Positions 1-8,918 are shown, counted from the first letter of the stretch. The stretch is 64,000 nt of DNA from Alicyclobacillus hesperidum (GCF_900107035.1 NZ_FNOJ01000015.1:1-64000), one strand, 5' to 3'. Translations and numbers: made by a program. Notes: generated by a model not told the origin, from the sequence alone.

Positions 1-53
1 CTACTCGATTACATTCGGTCCTGTGGCTACGCGCGGTTCATCTGCGACGTGCA

Positions 54-737
54 TCACACTGGGCGTGCGTGCTCTTTCGATTTCGGAGTCTGCCGGCGAG
101 ATCGCGCCGCGAAGAGTCGACGCCCGAACACCAGCAAAAACAAGGCGCTCGGCACTGCATAGATCAAAACCGCCCATGGTTTTCCTGTATCCGTGCCTGA
201 GAAGAGCCCATGCAGTGTGACGGCGATGAACATGGGGAACGCGAGGACGTGTATCGTTCGCCAGACCTTGGCGTTTAGCTTCTCCCGGAAATAGGATGTG
301 ACGATGAGCAAAATCCATCCATACATGACGAGAATACCCAAGCCAACGGCGAGTGCGCGATATCCTGCATCAAACGGGATGAACAGCGATGGCAGCGGAA
401 ACGGCACCATGGTGTCGGCATGTAGACCCCATAAGTGAAAGAAAAGAAACGGAAACACAAGCAGGGCAGAAAACTGGTGTAGCTGCGTCGTCAGTTTGCG
501 CAACTTCCACCGGTCAAAAAGTCCGGTTGAACTCGACGCCCCAAGCAATACTGCAATCGCCAGCAAGATATACGCCGTCATGCCAGACGCCCTCGCAACG
601 TACCAGTGCATCCGGTTGGCCGATGCCGGCGCCGGGTCTGTGAGAAAAACCAGTGCATACGATCCCGCGATGACGGCAGCGACAACCACCCATGTATAAA
701 TAAAAGGCAATCGCTGTGGCTTTACAATGAGTTGCAT
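54..737 (-). CDS. Ferric-reductase-like transmembrane haem protein
   Basis: About 227 residues, almost all membrane helices (roughly six), of the ferric reductase-like transmembrane family that includes MsrQ/YedZ. Family members carry haem b and pass electrons across the membrane. Candidate haem-ligand histidines are visible in LTTQLHQFSA, FFHLWGLH, RTIHVLAF and VTLHGLF. The start at 737 is preceded by GGGAGG about 9 bases away; an upstream ATG at 776 has no such site. It overlaps the end of apbE by 16 bases, so it is the last gene of a three-gene operon. No MsrP catalytic partner is nearby, so MsrPQ repair is not supported; the electron acceptor is unknown. Confidence 0.8.
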   Translation of the reverse strand: MQLIVKPQRLPFIYTWVVVAAVIAGSYALVFLTDPAPASANRMHWYVARASGMTAYILLAIAVLLGASSSTGLFDRWKLRKLTTQLHQFSALLVFPFLFFHLWGLHADTMVPFPLPSLFIPFDAGYRALAVGLGILVMYGWILLIVTSYFREKLNAKVWRTIHVLAFPMFIAVTLHGLFSGTDTGKPWAVLIYAVPSALFLLVFGRRLFAARSRRQTPKSKEHARPV

Positions 738-1639
738 TGATGTAGGACCTCCCGCGAACTCGTGATGAGCACCCACTCATCGCAATCCTGCTGGGACAGC
801 CAATTTTGGCCCAGCTCAAAACCTAGTAAAAGGGCTACCTTTGCCTGTACCTCAGCGCGAACCAAGTCGCGATGTACAATCGTACAGGAGACGACATCGC
901 TCTCGGTGGGCAGACCTGTAAATGGATCGAGCAGATGGTGTGCAGGCCCATTTGTCGTCATCCAGCGGCGGCGGTATGTTCCACTTGTCGCCACGGCGCG
1001 ATCGCGCACAGAAAGGGTCAGCGAGGTTGCCTGGGGGGCAAACGGATCCAGCACCCCAATGGTCCAGGGCTCGTCCCCGTTCATGCCGCGGCAAACCATG
1101 TCACCACCCGCGTTGCAAATGAATGCAGTCAGTCCCGCTTGTTCGAGCCACTGTGCGGCTTGCCTGACAATCCATCCTTTCCCGATACCTCCCAGATCGA
1201 CTTCGTACCCCGGCTCAAGACGGGCGCGCGAGGCCGTGGCATGGAGGGTAAGGGGCGACTTGCTGGGGGCGATGCGTTCGCTCACCTCCAGCGGACGATA
1301 GGTGACGGTTAATTGCTCGAACGACAAATCGTAGCCTATACGGCGAATGTCTTCCCCGAGATATGGATCAAACCAGCCGTGCGTTTCGGCGAACGCTTGA
1401 TCGGCAAGTCGGAGCACTGCGGCGAGACGAGGATCGACATCCACCCAATGGCCGTTCGTGCGATTGAACCGGGATAGTGCACTGTCTGGGTGAAAGCGAG
1501 ACAGAATCGACTCCCATTCGGAGATGAGTCGTTGTACGCCGTCTGCCAACAGCTCACCGACGTCATCCGGCACATGGTACACGTCGGGTACATGCACCGT
1601 GACGTCCGTGCCCATGGCCCGAAACCGCACAATGTCCAT
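722..1639 (-). CDS. apbE: FAD:protein FMN transferase (ApbE family)
   Basis: About 305 residues. ApbE enzymes move FMN from FAD onto a Ser/Thr of target proteins, usually extracytoplasmic redox proteins. Visible family motifs are AMGTDVTVHV at the N terminus, DLGGIGKGW in the middle, and SGTYRRR followed by HHLLDPFTG (the cofactor/metal region). The ATG at 1639 is chosen because GAGGTG sits 6 bases upstream. There is no lipoprotein cysteine or signal peptide, so it may act inside the cell. It follows the peptidoglycan-binding gene by about 10 bases and overlaps the ferric-reductase-like gene. No flavinylation target with the usual D-x-x-[ST]-G-A-T motif is visible in either partner. Confidence 0.9.
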   Translation of the reverse strand: MDIVRFRAMGTDVTVHVPDVYHVPDDVGELLADGVQRLISEWESILSRFHPDSALSRFNRTNGHWVDVDPRLAAVLRLADQAFAETHGWFDPYLGEDIRRIGYDLSFEQLTVTYRPLEVSERIAPSKSPLTLHATASRARLEPGYEVDLGGIGKGWIVRQAAQWLEQAGLTAFICNAGGDMVCRGMNGDEPWTIGVLDPFAPQATSLTLSVRDRAVATSGTYRRRWMTTNGPAHHLLDPFTGLPTESDVVSCTIVHRDLVRAEVQAKVALLLGFELGQNWLSQQDCDEWVLITSSREVLHQCNSL

Positions 1640-1649
1640 CTTGCCCACC

Positions 1650-2318
1650 TCAAGATGCCGAGGTGATGGCACTTGGTGGAGTTTGCACAGAACTTGCCGG
1701 CGGCACGTAGGTACTAGATGTGTTGGAACTGTTCGATCCGCCGCTTTGTGAGCTTTGTGAGCTTTGTGCAGCCGGCTGCTGGACAGTTGGTGCCGACGGT
1801 GTCTGAGTCGTTTGTGTAGATTGCTGTTGGGTTGGTTGTTGGCTTGTCACTGCCTGTGTACGTTGAGTGCGTAGGGCCTTTTGTAGCGCTTGTAAGGTCT
1901 TGCGATCCACGGTACCTGTTTCAGGCAAGCCCACAGACGATTGAAAGGCTGAAACGGCTTGCTCCGTAATGGGGCCATAGTCGCCCGTCACGGCATACGA
2001 GAAAAATCCCAAAGTGGTGAGTTCCTGTTGGAGTGCTTTGACTTTGCTACCGGTATCGCCGACCTGTAACACAGTGTCGTTTGAGACATGACTACTGATT
2101 GTGTGAACCGTGCTTGTTGTCGATCGGGATTGCGCATGGGCCGCGCTGTTTGTGGAAGTCGTCGTGGCTCGTGTCGACGCACCTCCTGCAATGGCGTGCC
2201 AAATCGCAAAAAAACCACCAAACGACACGGCTGGCAGCGTCCACGACAGTCCCGCCAGCCACCGGCGAAGGCGCCTTTCGCGTTCTTGGTTGGCCAGTTT
2301 TCGCTCCTCAGGTGTCAT
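1650..2318 (-). CDS. Membrane-anchored peptidoglycan-binding domain protein
   Basis: 222 residues. A charged N terminus rich in Arg/Glu is followed by one membrane segment (about residues 24-45), then a Ser/Thr-rich linker. A PG_binding_1 domain follows (about residues 85-150, with GDTGSKVKALQQEL and DYGPITEQAVSAFQ). The tail is long and low-complexity, rich in Gln/Ser/Thr (about residues 155-222). The topology suggests a wall-facing protein tethered to the membrane. GAGGAGG precedes the ATG. It is the first gene of the operon with apbE and the ferric-reductase-like gene, so it may hold a redox complex near the wall; that is inference. Confidence 0.8.
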   Translation of the reverse strand: MTPEERKLANQERERRLRRWLAGLSWTLPAVSFGGFFAIWHAIAGGASTRATTTSTNSAAHAQSRSTTSTVHTISSHVSNDTVLQVGDTGSKVKALQQELTTLGFFSYAVTGDYGPITEQAVSAFQSSVGLPETGTVDRKTLQALQKALRTQRTQAVTSQQPTQQQSTQTTQTPSAPTVQQPAAQSSQSSQSGGSNSSNTSSTYVPPASSVQTPPSAITSAS

Positions 2319-2501
2319 GCCTAATCCTCCTCACATGTGTGTAGCGGGTGGGCTCTGCCTCCAAGCATCGCATCGCAACCTTGAATTTGAATTTGATTGA
2401 CCGCGCTCGCGATGCCAAGCGTTTGGCATGGAGGCGTGGGCGAGGTATGATCAACGAAACATGATGGAGATGTGTAGCAGAACGGATGGGAGAGCGATGA
2501 T

Positions 2502-3518
2502 GTGACAACTGTATTTATCGGTACATATGGGGGAGAAGACGAGCAGTCCATTCAGATTCTTCAATTTGATCCACACACGGCTACGCTCAGGCCAACGGGC
2601 GGTATATCGGGAATCAGAGCGCCTTCCTATCTCTTGTATAACCAAGCGAGGCGCTGTTTGTATGCTGTCAGCGAAACGGCGAATGGCCACGTCGCAGCAT
2701 ACCGCTATGAGCCGTCGGCGCTCGTTTTAACGCCGCTCAATCGCCAACTGGCCCATGGTGATTCGCCTTGCCATCTCGCCTTTGGCGAAACAGATGTCGT
2801 TTATGTATCTAACTACATGTCTGGTAGCATCTCCTTGCTGCCCATTCACGATAGCGGGTGGCTCGAACCAGCTGCACAGGTGGTGCGTTTTTTCGGAAAC
2901 GGGCCCAATAGCGAGCGCCAAGAAGGCCCACATGCGCACTCTGTTGCCATCGATCCGTTGACCAAACGCGCCTTTGCTGCGGATCTCGGCACCGACCGCA
3001 TTCATGTCTACGAGCAGAGCGGGCGATATCTTTCCTATTGCGACGAGATCGTCCTGCCACCTGGAACCGGGCCGCGCCATATGGCGTTCTCTGCGACCGG
3101 AGAGGTGTTATACGTCGTCGGTGAGTTGAATGCCACAGTCAATGTGTTTACGCGTGTCGCGCAAACGTTCAAACTTGCACAAGTATTGCCGCTTTATGGC
3201 GATCCAGCAAGTGTGCGGTGGGCAGCCCATCTTCAACTCAATGCACGGGAGACATGCTTGTACGTCACGAATCGTGGTGCGGACACCTTAAGTGTCTTTG
3301 AGATCCAATCTGATGGGCAATTGCAACCCATGTTCGAGGTGCCGGCAGGCGGCAAGACACCGCGTCACTTCTGCTTGTTGCCGGATGAGCGTTATCTCCT
3401 CATCGCCTACCAGGACGATGACGCGATTGGCGTGTTTGCCATCGACGAAAGGGGCAAACCTGTGGACACAAGGCTGCGCTATCACGTAAAAAAGCCAGTT
3501 TGTGTACTGTCGGTATAA
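2502..3518 (+). CDS. Lactonase family beta-propeller (6-phosphogluconolactonase YkgB-like)
   Basis: 338 residues of the 7-bladed beta-propeller lactonase family (PF10282), which hydrolyses 6-phosphogluconolactone in the oxidative pentose phosphate pathway in characterised members. Recognisable parts are FIGTYGGEDEQSIQ at the N terminus, GPHAHSVAIDP in the middle, and TPRHFCLLPDERYLLIAYQD near the end. The start is GTG with GGGAG just upstream. It stands alone, divergent from the apbE operon. A zwf gene at 43.2 kb could supply its substrate, although family members sometimes act on other lactones. Confidence 0.8.
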   Translation: MTTVFIGTYGGEDEQSIQILQFDPHTATLRPTGGISGIRAPSYLLYNQARRCLYAVSETANGHVAAYRYEPSALVLTPLNRQLAHGDSPCHLAFGETDVVYVSNYMSGSISLLPIHDSGWLEPAAQVVRFFGNGPNSERQEGPHAHSVAIDPLTKRAFAADLGTDRIHVYEQSGRYLSYCDEIVLPPGTGPRHMAFSATGEVLYVVGELNATVNVFTRVAQTFKLAQVLPLYGDPASVRWAAHLQLNARETCLYVTNRGADTLSVFEIQSDGQLQPMFEVPAGGKTPRHFCLLPDERYLLIAYQDDDAIGVFAIDERGKPVDTRLRYHVKKPVCVLSV

Positions 3519-3546
3519 GTAAAGTGCCTTAGGAAGGGAGTGCGGT

Positions 3547-3810
3547 GTGGTGTACGGCGTGATCGTGGTCGAGGTATGTGTGAGCAATCCGCTGAGCGCC
3601 TACCCGCTCGCAGCACTGGAGGAAGAATTCCCGGGAGTTTCCGTCTTGGAAAGCGAGTGCCTGAGTTTGTGTGGGCTCTGTCAGCATAACGCGTATGCAT
3701 ACGTCAATGGCAAACTGGTTTTCGCAAAGGATGCGAAAACGTGCTACGAACGATTGCGGCAGCGCATTGCAGAAGAACAGGCGTGGTTGCTAGACGAACC
3801 TGAATCGTAA
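3547..3810 (+). CDS. DUF1450 (YuzB-like) small protein
   Basis: 87 residues. Short family of unknown function in Bacilli, recognised by the cysteine pattern ECLSLCGLCQ in the middle, which could bind a metal or Fe-S cluster. The N-terminal VVEVCVSNP fits the family. GTG start with AGGAAGGGAG just upstream. Lies 28 bases after the lactonase gene and is followed by a terminator-like hairpin, so the two may be co-transcribed. Confidence 0.75.
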   Translation: MVYGVIVVEVCVSNPLSAYPLAALEEEFPGVSVLESECLSLCGLCQHNAYAYVNGKLVFAKDAKTCYERLRQRIAEEQAWLLDEPES

Positions 3811-3825
3811 CGAGCAAACGGCAGC

Positions 3826-3871
3826 GACGGGTGACGGACGCATTTCTGTAAGGCGCCCGCCCCGTCTTTTT
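3826..3871 (+). terminator. Probable intrinsic terminator after the DUF1450 gene
   Basis: GACGGG and CCCGTC arms around an interrupted GC-rich stem, followed by a run of six T. It sits between the plus-strand DUF1450 gene and the convergent small membrane protein gene. Confidence 0.55.
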
Positions 3872-3908
3872 TCAGATACTCCTACAGCAAAGCATAGCAG
3901 GGCCGCTG

Positions 3909-4130
3909 TCAGCGATCCTGGTACCAGTTTTTGTAGCGACGACGGCGCAGCCACTCGAGGCGATGATACAGAAATCGGCCAATCTCGAGCCCTGTCGAGA
4001 TTTTACCGAGTACATTCAAAATCGGCTCCAAGGTCCAGTAAATGGTCAATGCGACAAACGCAATGATGGCGAGACAGATGACGGCAAGTCCGAGCAGGAC
4101 GACAAGTGCGATGGTGAGCAAATGCATCAC
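3909..4130 (-). CDS. Small membrane protein, function unknown
   Basis: 73 residues. One long hydrophobic stretch (about residues 3-35) is followed by an amphipathic and then strongly basic C terminus (LEWLRRRRYKNW). This fits a single- or double-spanning membrane protein with a cytoplasmic basic tail. The start is GTG at 4130 or the adjacent ATG at 4127, both served by GAGGTG upstream. I do not recognise the family. It is convergent with the DUF1450 gene and divergent from the pseudouridine synthase gene. Confidence 0.6.
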   Translation of the reverse strand: MMHLLTIALVVLLGLAVICLAIIAFVALTIYWTLEPILNVLGKISTGLEIGRFLYHRLEWLRRRRYKNWYQDR

Positions 4131-4264
4131 AGCACCTCGTTTCTACATTGATAGTCTCGCTGCGGTAGGCAACGAAAGCCCTAAAATCATTGTACGGCAT
4201 GGTCAGGGAAAGACAAAGTGGAACTTTCAGGGGCGGTATCTGAGTTCTTGTGAGGGGGATGGTC

Positions 4265-4990
4265 GTGGAAAACGTGAGATTGGACAAGTGGCTGGCCACT
4301 GCAGGCATTGGCACGCGCAGTGAGGTCAAGAAACTGTGCAAAGCTGGCCGCGTACGCGTGAATGGCGAGGTTGTGAAAGATCCCGCAGTGCACGCCGTCA
4401 TCGGCCGGGACGTGGTTGAGTGCGATGGTGAGCCTATTCCATACGAGCAATTTGTTTATTTCATGATGTACAAGCCGCAGGGCGTGTTAAGCGCCACGGA
4501 GGACGTGCGTCAGCCGGTCGTCACAGAGTTGCTGGCTGCTAGGGATCGTTCGTATGGCGTGTTTCCTGTCGGACGCCTCGACAAAGATGCGGAGGGGCTG
4601 CTTCTTCTGACGAACGACGGCCAACTGGCGCACAGCCTGCTCTCGCCCAAACGCCACGTGCCAAAGCGGTACTTCGTGCGCGTCGAGGGTTGTCTCGATG
4701 AGCGCGATCGCGATGCTATCGCAGCAGGTGTCATTCTTGAAGATGGTTACGCCTGCTTGCCAGGGCGCCTCGAAATTCATGTAGCCGGCGATGAATCGGA
4801 GGCATCCATCGAAATCTATGAGGGCAAATTTCATCAAGTGAAACGGATGTTTCAGGCATTAGGTAAACAAGTGACCTTTTTGAAGCGGGTGACGATGGGG
4901 CCGCTTGTTCTCGATCCGGGCTTGACCCCTGGCGCATACAGGCCGTTGTCGGCGGTAGAGCTTGAGCCACTGTTGAAATTGCGTGCGTAG
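4265..4990 (+). CDS. rsuA: rRNA pseudouridine synthase (RsuA/RluB family)
   Basis: About 241 residues. N-terminal S4 RNA-binding domain (RLDKWLATAGIGTRSEVKKL, about residues 4-60), then the pseudouridine synthase domain with the catalytic-Asp motif GRLDKDAEGLLLLT and the C-terminal motif EGKFHQVKRMF. Converts a specific rRNA uridine to pseudouridine; size and motifs fit RsuA (16S U516), but RluB/RluF-type specificity cannot be excluded. GAGGGGG ends 6 bases before the GTG at 4265; ATG 4259 and GTG 4250 are in frame upstream but too close to, or before, that site. Confidence 0.85.
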   Translation: MENVRLDKWLATAGIGTRSEVKKLCKAGRVRVNGEVVKDPAVHAVIGRDVVECDGEPIPYEQFVYFMMYKPQGVLSATEDVRQPVVTELLAARDRSYGVFPVGRLDKDAEGLLLLTNDGQLAHSLLSPKRHVPKRYFVRVEGCLDERDRDAIAAGVILEDGYACLPGRLEIHVAGDESEASIEIYEGKFHQVKRMFQALGKQVTFLKRVTMGPLVLDPGLTPGAYRPLSAVELEPLLKLRA

Positions 4991-5086
4991 ACTGGGAACG
5001 TGGTACACTATTGGCAACAAGCCGTGCGCGTGTGAGCCGCACATCATAAGGTAGTCACACAGCGGAATTGCGAAGCGAGGTGCACG

Positions 5087-5473
5087 ATGTTGGAAGACTC
5101 CTTCAAAAAAGTTCTAGATCTCGGCGTAGGTTTGATGTCTTATAGCCGCGAGCGATTGTCCGAGGCTGCCAAGCAGTGGGCTGAAGAAAAGCGGATGACG
5201 CCGCAACAGACGCGGGATTTTGTGCATGAGATGATCGAGCGTGGCGAACAAGGCCGGATCGAACTGCAGAATGCGGTACAGGACAATGTGCAAAAGGCCT
5301 TAACAAAGCTTGGTGTGCGTGAAGATCAGGAAGGCATTCGCGCCGAATTGGCGAGCCTTCGCCAATTGCTGGAGCGATTGGATAACCGCGTACAGCAGCT
5401 TGAGGCGAAATTGTCCGGGAATGGCGTTGCCGACACCGCGAGCGCGGCAGACAAGCTCGAACAGGTCGATTGA
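5087..5473 (+). CDS. Phasin-like coiled-coil protein
   Basis: 128 residues, mostly helical, similar to the small phasin/PhaF-type family (COG3937) often found beside UbiB-like kinase genes in Firmicutes. The N terminus (FKKVLDLGVGLMSYSRERL) and the C-terminal heptad region (LASLRQLLERLDNRVQQLEAKL) support a coiled coil. No polyhydroxyalkanoate synthase is nearby, so granule binding is not implied. It lies 34 bases before the AarF/UbiB gene and probably forms an operon with it. Confidence 0.7.
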   Translation: MLEDSFKKVLDLGVGLMSYSRERLSEAAKQWAEEKRMTPQQTRDFVHEMIERGEQGRIELQNAVQDNVQKALTKLGVREDQEGIRAELASLRQLLERLDNRVQQLEAKLSGNGVADTASAADKLEQVD

Positions 5474-5507
5474 CCCAGGTTGACGTCGGCAGGCAAAGGA
5501 GATTGGC

Positions 5508-7196
5508 ATGGTTGGAGGACAGATTCTCGGCAAGCGGGTTCGCCATTTGTCGCGGTATAAGGACATTGCACAGATTCTGGTCGCCAACGGCTTTGGCTGG
5601 TTTATTGACGAGATCGGACTGTTCGACATTTTATCCTTGCCGCGGCGCATTTTTTCGGAGCGGCGCGAGCGCGAGACCATTTCGACGTATGAGCGGATGC
5701 GTTTGGTCATTGAGCAGCTCGGGCCGACGTTTATTAAGCTTGGGCAAATCGCTAGCCTGCGCGCTGATGTGTTTCCTCCCGAGTTCATCGAGCAATTGAC
5801 GAAGCTGCAGGACGAAGTGCCCCCCGTGCCGTTTGATCAGATTCGCACCATCGTCGAGACCGAGCTGGGGCAACCCCTTTTGGATGTGTTTCGTGCGTTT
5901 GACGAGCTTCCGGTAGGCGCCGCTTCCATCGGCCAGGTACACCGCGCCGAATTGCATTCCGGTGAAGAGGTGGCCGTCAAGGTACAGCGCCCTGACATTC
6001 AACAAAAAATCGAGATCGATCTCGACATTTTGATGGATTTGGCGCGCTTGGCCGAACGTCATTTCGAATGGGCGGCACACTATGAACTTAGCCAAGTGGT
6101 GGAAGAGTTTCGTTATACTCTGCTCAACGAGTTGAACTATACGATCGAGGGTCGCAATGCCGATCGCCTGCGGAACATTCATGAGGGTGATGCGACTGTA
6201 CGCATTCCGAGGATCTTCTGGGACTGGACCACGTCGCGCGTGTTGACGATGGAATATGTGCGCGGGATCAAACTGACCAATGGAGCGTTTCTGCGCGAAT
6301 CGGGCTATCGCACCGGTGAAATCGCCCAACGTGTGGCCAATGCCGAGTTCACGCAGATGCTGATGCACGGTTTCTTTCACGCGGATCCCCACCCAGGGAA
6401 TCTTGCCGTACTGCCAGACCACAGCGTGCTGTTTATGGACTTTGGTATGGTTGGGCGGTTGACGCCGGAAATGAAGCGGCATCTGTCCGCTTTGATCATC
6501 GCGCTCATGCGCCGCGACTCAGACGCCATCGTCCGCGTGCTTTACCGCATGGGCGTGGTCCCCAGTGACGTCGACGACAGGCGTTTGCACCGCGACGTCG
6601 ACAACCTCCGCGAAAAGTATTACGATCTGCCGTTCACACAAATCAGTCTTGGCGACGCGGTCAGCGAATTGTTCTCCGTCGCGTACCGCCATCGCATCAA
6701 AATTCCTTCCGATCTCGCGCTGGTCGGCAAGACGCTCGTCACGGTCGAAGGCGTGGTCGAGGGCCTAGACTCATCGTTTCGCATCCTGAATATCGCCGAG
6801 CCGTTCGGACGTGCGTTGTTGCGCGATCGCATGAATCCGAGCCACTTTATCGGCAAGGCGTTCAAAGGGGCCGTCGACACGGCCGAGCTCTTGACGGACG
6901 TCCCCAGGCAAATCCGAGGCATTTTGCGAGAATGGCGACGAGGCAAAGTGCGCGTACAACTCGAAATGGCAGAAGTGGATCAGTTGATGCGCCAACTTGT
7001 CCGGATTGGCAATCGCTTGTCGTTCAGCATCACGTTGCTCGCGTTCAGCATCTTCATGGCCGGCCTTTTGATTGCGACGGTACTCAAGCGCTCCTCTTCG
7101 GCACTTTGGTCATTTCCGACCACTGAGGTGGGTGTCGCTGTAGGTCTATTTATGGTGTTCATATTGATTGTATCCATCTGGCGATCGAGTAAATAG
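5508..7196 (+). CDS. AarF/UbiB-family atypical kinase-like protein
   Basis: 562 residues. ABC1/UbiB protein-kinase-like fold. The family KxGQ motif is in FIKLGQIASLR, the Ala-rich loop appears as GAASIGQVH, the conserved Lys is in VAVKVQRP, and catalytic and metal-binding parts are FFHADPHPGN and MDFGMVG. Two C-terminal membrane helices lie at about residues 497-560. Family members support isoprenoid quinone or lipid metabolism and have ATPase activity. Preceded by AAAGGAG; transcribed with the phasin-like gene. Confidence 0.9.
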   Translation: MVGGQILGKRVRHLSRYKDIAQILVANGFGWFIDEIGLFDILSLPRRIFSERRERETISTYERMRLVIEQLGPTFIKLGQIASLRADVFPPEFIEQLTKLQDEVPPVPFDQIRTIVETELGQPLLDVFRAFDELPVGAASIGQVHRAELHSGEEVAVKVQRPDIQQKIEIDLDILMDLARLAERHFEWAAHYELSQVVEEFRYTLLNELNYTIEGRNADRLRNIHEGDATVRIPRIFWDWTTSRVLTMEYVRGIKLTNGAFLRESGYRTGEIAQRVANAEFTQMLMHGFFHADPHPGNLAVLPDHSVLFMDFGMVGRLTPEMKRHLSALIIALMRRDSDAIVRVLYRMGVVPSDVDDRRLHRDVDNLREKYYDLPFTQISLGDAVSELFSVAYRHRIKIPSDLALVGKTLVTVEGVVEGLDSSFRILNIAEPFGRALLRDRMNPSHFIGKAFKGAVDTAELLTDVPRQIRGILREWRRGKVRVQLEMAEVDQLMRQLVRIGNRLSFSITLLAFSIFMAGLLIATVLKRSSSALWSFPTTEVGVAVGLFMVFILIVSIWRSSK

Positions 7197-7216
7197 GCGA
7201 CAAGGAGGCGAAAAGG

Positions 7217-8086
7217 ATGCGGGAAGTCGAAATTTTTCAGGTGGACGCGTTTACGAAGGAGCCATTCTTGGGCAATCCAGCCGGTGTCGTACTCGATGCG
7301 GACGACCTGACATCGGAAATGCGGCAGTGCATTGCGCGTGAGATGAACTGTTCGGAGACCGTTTTTGTCGTGCACTTAGGGGAACATCACTACGATTTTC
7401 GTTACTATACGCCGGCGACCGAGGTGGATCTTTGTGGGCATGCCACCATTGCCGCTTTGCATCTTTTGCGGGAATGGTCAGAGGTCATTGGGGATCTCCT
7501 TGTCGAGACGAATGTGGGCCGATTGCGCATGCGGATCGAAGACTCCGGAATGGTGTGGATGGAGCAAGCCAAGCCACAGTTTCGCGATTTGGAGCAAGTG
7601 GAGAAGGCGCAAATTCTTGAGGCGCTAGGTATGTCAGCTAACGACGTCGCTCGAGAATTGCCTTTCGCCATGGCATCGACCGGTTTGTGGCAAGTCATGG
7701 TGCCTGTCGCAAGCCGACGTACGCTTTTGGCTCTTGAGCCGCGCATAGATCAGTTGGGGGTCGTATCGCGCCAGCTTGGTGCCGTTTGTGTGCACCTGTA
7801 TGCACGCGATCCTGTGGCGCCGGAGTCCGCGGCTCACACACGTGACTTCGCGCCAGCCGTCGGTGTCGCAGAGGATCCGCATACAGGTACGGCGACCGGG
7901 GCACTGGCGGCCTTGTTGGTGCATCGCGGAATCACTGAGCCAGGTCGGCACGTCTTCGAACAGGGATGGAGTGTCAAGCGACCTGGCCACATATGGGCTG
8001 AAATCAATTCCACGGATCTTTCGTCGGTTTGGGTTGGTGGGGAAGCGGTCACTGTGTTGCGCGGTGAGATGCGGCTGACCAGATAG
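7217..8086 (+). CDS. PhzF-family isomerase/epimerase
   Basis: 289 residues of the PhzF/diaminopimelate-epimerase-like fold. The catalytic Glu lies in NCSETVFV (about residue 46), the N terminus is the typical EIFQVDAFTKEPFLGNPAGV, and the second half carries DPHTGTATGAL. PhzF itself isomerises a phenazine precursor, but no phenazine genes are present, so the substrate here is unknown. AAGGAGG precedes the ATG. It starts 20 bases after the UbiB-like gene and may belong to the same transcript. Confidence 0.85.
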   Translation: MREVEIFQVDAFTKEPFLGNPAGVVLDADDLTSEMRQCIAREMNCSETVFVVHLGEHHYDFRYYTPATEVDLCGHATIAALHLLREWSEVIGDLLVETNVGRLRMRIEDSGMVWMEQAKPQFRDLEQVEKAQILEALGMSANDVARELPFAMASTGLWQVMVPVASRRTLLALEPRIDQLGVVSRQLGAVCVHLYARDPVAPESAAHTRDFAPAVGVAEDPHTGTATGALAALLVHRGITEPGRHVFEQGWSVKRPGHIWAEINSTDLSSVWVGGEAVTVLRGEMRLTR

Positions 8087-8106
8087 CGCTCACAGGGGAC
8101 CTACCC

Positions 8107-8469
8107 CTACATAGAAGATGAAAGGCGACGAATACAATCTCCGTACCATCTGGCGAGCCATGCCGTGAGGGCTTCTTCGAGTCCGCGTAAAGGGAGAGGA
8201 TTAGCATATATAGACTGTACGGCGGGTGTGACACGGTCTTCGGTTATGCTCGGTGAAGCAAAAGAAGCGGAAACCTCGACGGTCGCATCGGCTCTCACCT
8301 CGGCAGCCAGGACCACGGCGGTGACAGCGCCGGTGTGGCTGCGAAAGACCACCTCGATGGTGCGCTCGTTGCGTGTATATGCGAGTCGGTGGTCAAATGT
8401 GCAAATTATATCGGAAATGGCCTCTATTCGGTCGAGAATCGGGGCTATTGGCGCGCTCTCAAAATTCAT
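8107..8469 (-). CDS. Hypothetical protein
   Basis: 120 residues, no recognisable domain, membrane segment or signal peptide. The sequence alternates beta-rich stretches (VVFRSHTGAVTAVVLAAEV) with a helical C terminus (GLEEALTAWLARWYGD). CTGGAGG lies about 10 bases before the ATG. It is convergent with phzF, with a gap of about 20 bases. Confidence 0.55.
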   Translation of the reverse strand: MNFESAPIAPILDRIEAISDIICTFDHRLAYTRNERTIEVVFRSHTGAVTAVVLAAEVRADATVEVSASFASPSITEDRVTPAVQSIYANPLPLRGLEEALTAWLARWYGDCIRRLSSSM

Positions 8470-8640
8470 ATTTTGTATGCCTCCAGAAAGTTGTGGTTAA
8501 ATTGACCCACTTAGGTTACACTATAGGTGTCACCGATGTCTCGGTCGACAGCACGGGCCCGAAGCCGTTATATGAACAGCGGGATCGACCGCCTGTGTGG
8601 AATTTGAAAGCGTGCATTGAGCACCATGGAGGAATTGATT

Positions 8641-8841
8641 TTGCAGCACGGTACAGTGAAGTGGTTCAACGCAGAAAAGGGTTACGGTTTCATTCAAGTC
8701 GAAGGCGGCGAAGACGTATTTGTTCACTTCAGCGCCATCCAAGGCAACGGCTTCAAGACGCTTGACGAAGGGCAAGCTGTCGAGTTTGACATCGTGGAAG
8801 GCCCGAAGGGTCCGCAAGCAGCCAACGTGTACAAACTGTAA
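8641..8841 (+). CDS. csp: Cold-shock protein, single CSD domain
   Basis: 66 residues, the usual length of CspA/CspB family RNA chaperones. RNP1 (KGYGFIQV) and RNP2 (VFVHFSAI) are intact. The start is TTG at 8641: GGAGGA lies at 8628-8633, 7 bases upstream, and the encoded N terminus then begins QHGTVKWFN as in the family. The in-frame ATG at 8617 would add eight non-family residues and would place the ribosome site inside the gene. Single gene ending at a strong terminator. Confidence 0.95.
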   Translation: MQHGTVKWFNAEKGYGFIQVEGGEDVFVHFSAIQGNGFKTLDEGQAVEFDIVEGPKGPQAANVYKL

Positions 8842-8887
8842 TCTGACGTACTACGAATAAGCAAGCAGTTTATTCGATGTATGTACA

Positions 8888-8918
8888 AACGAGTCCACGA
8901 GGTGGGCTCGTTTTTGTT
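8888..8918 (+). terminator. Intrinsic terminator of csp
   Basis: AACGAGTCCAC pairs with GTGGGCTCGTT around a 3-base loop, followed by a T-rich run. It lies about 45 bases after the csp stop codon. Confidence 0.85.
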
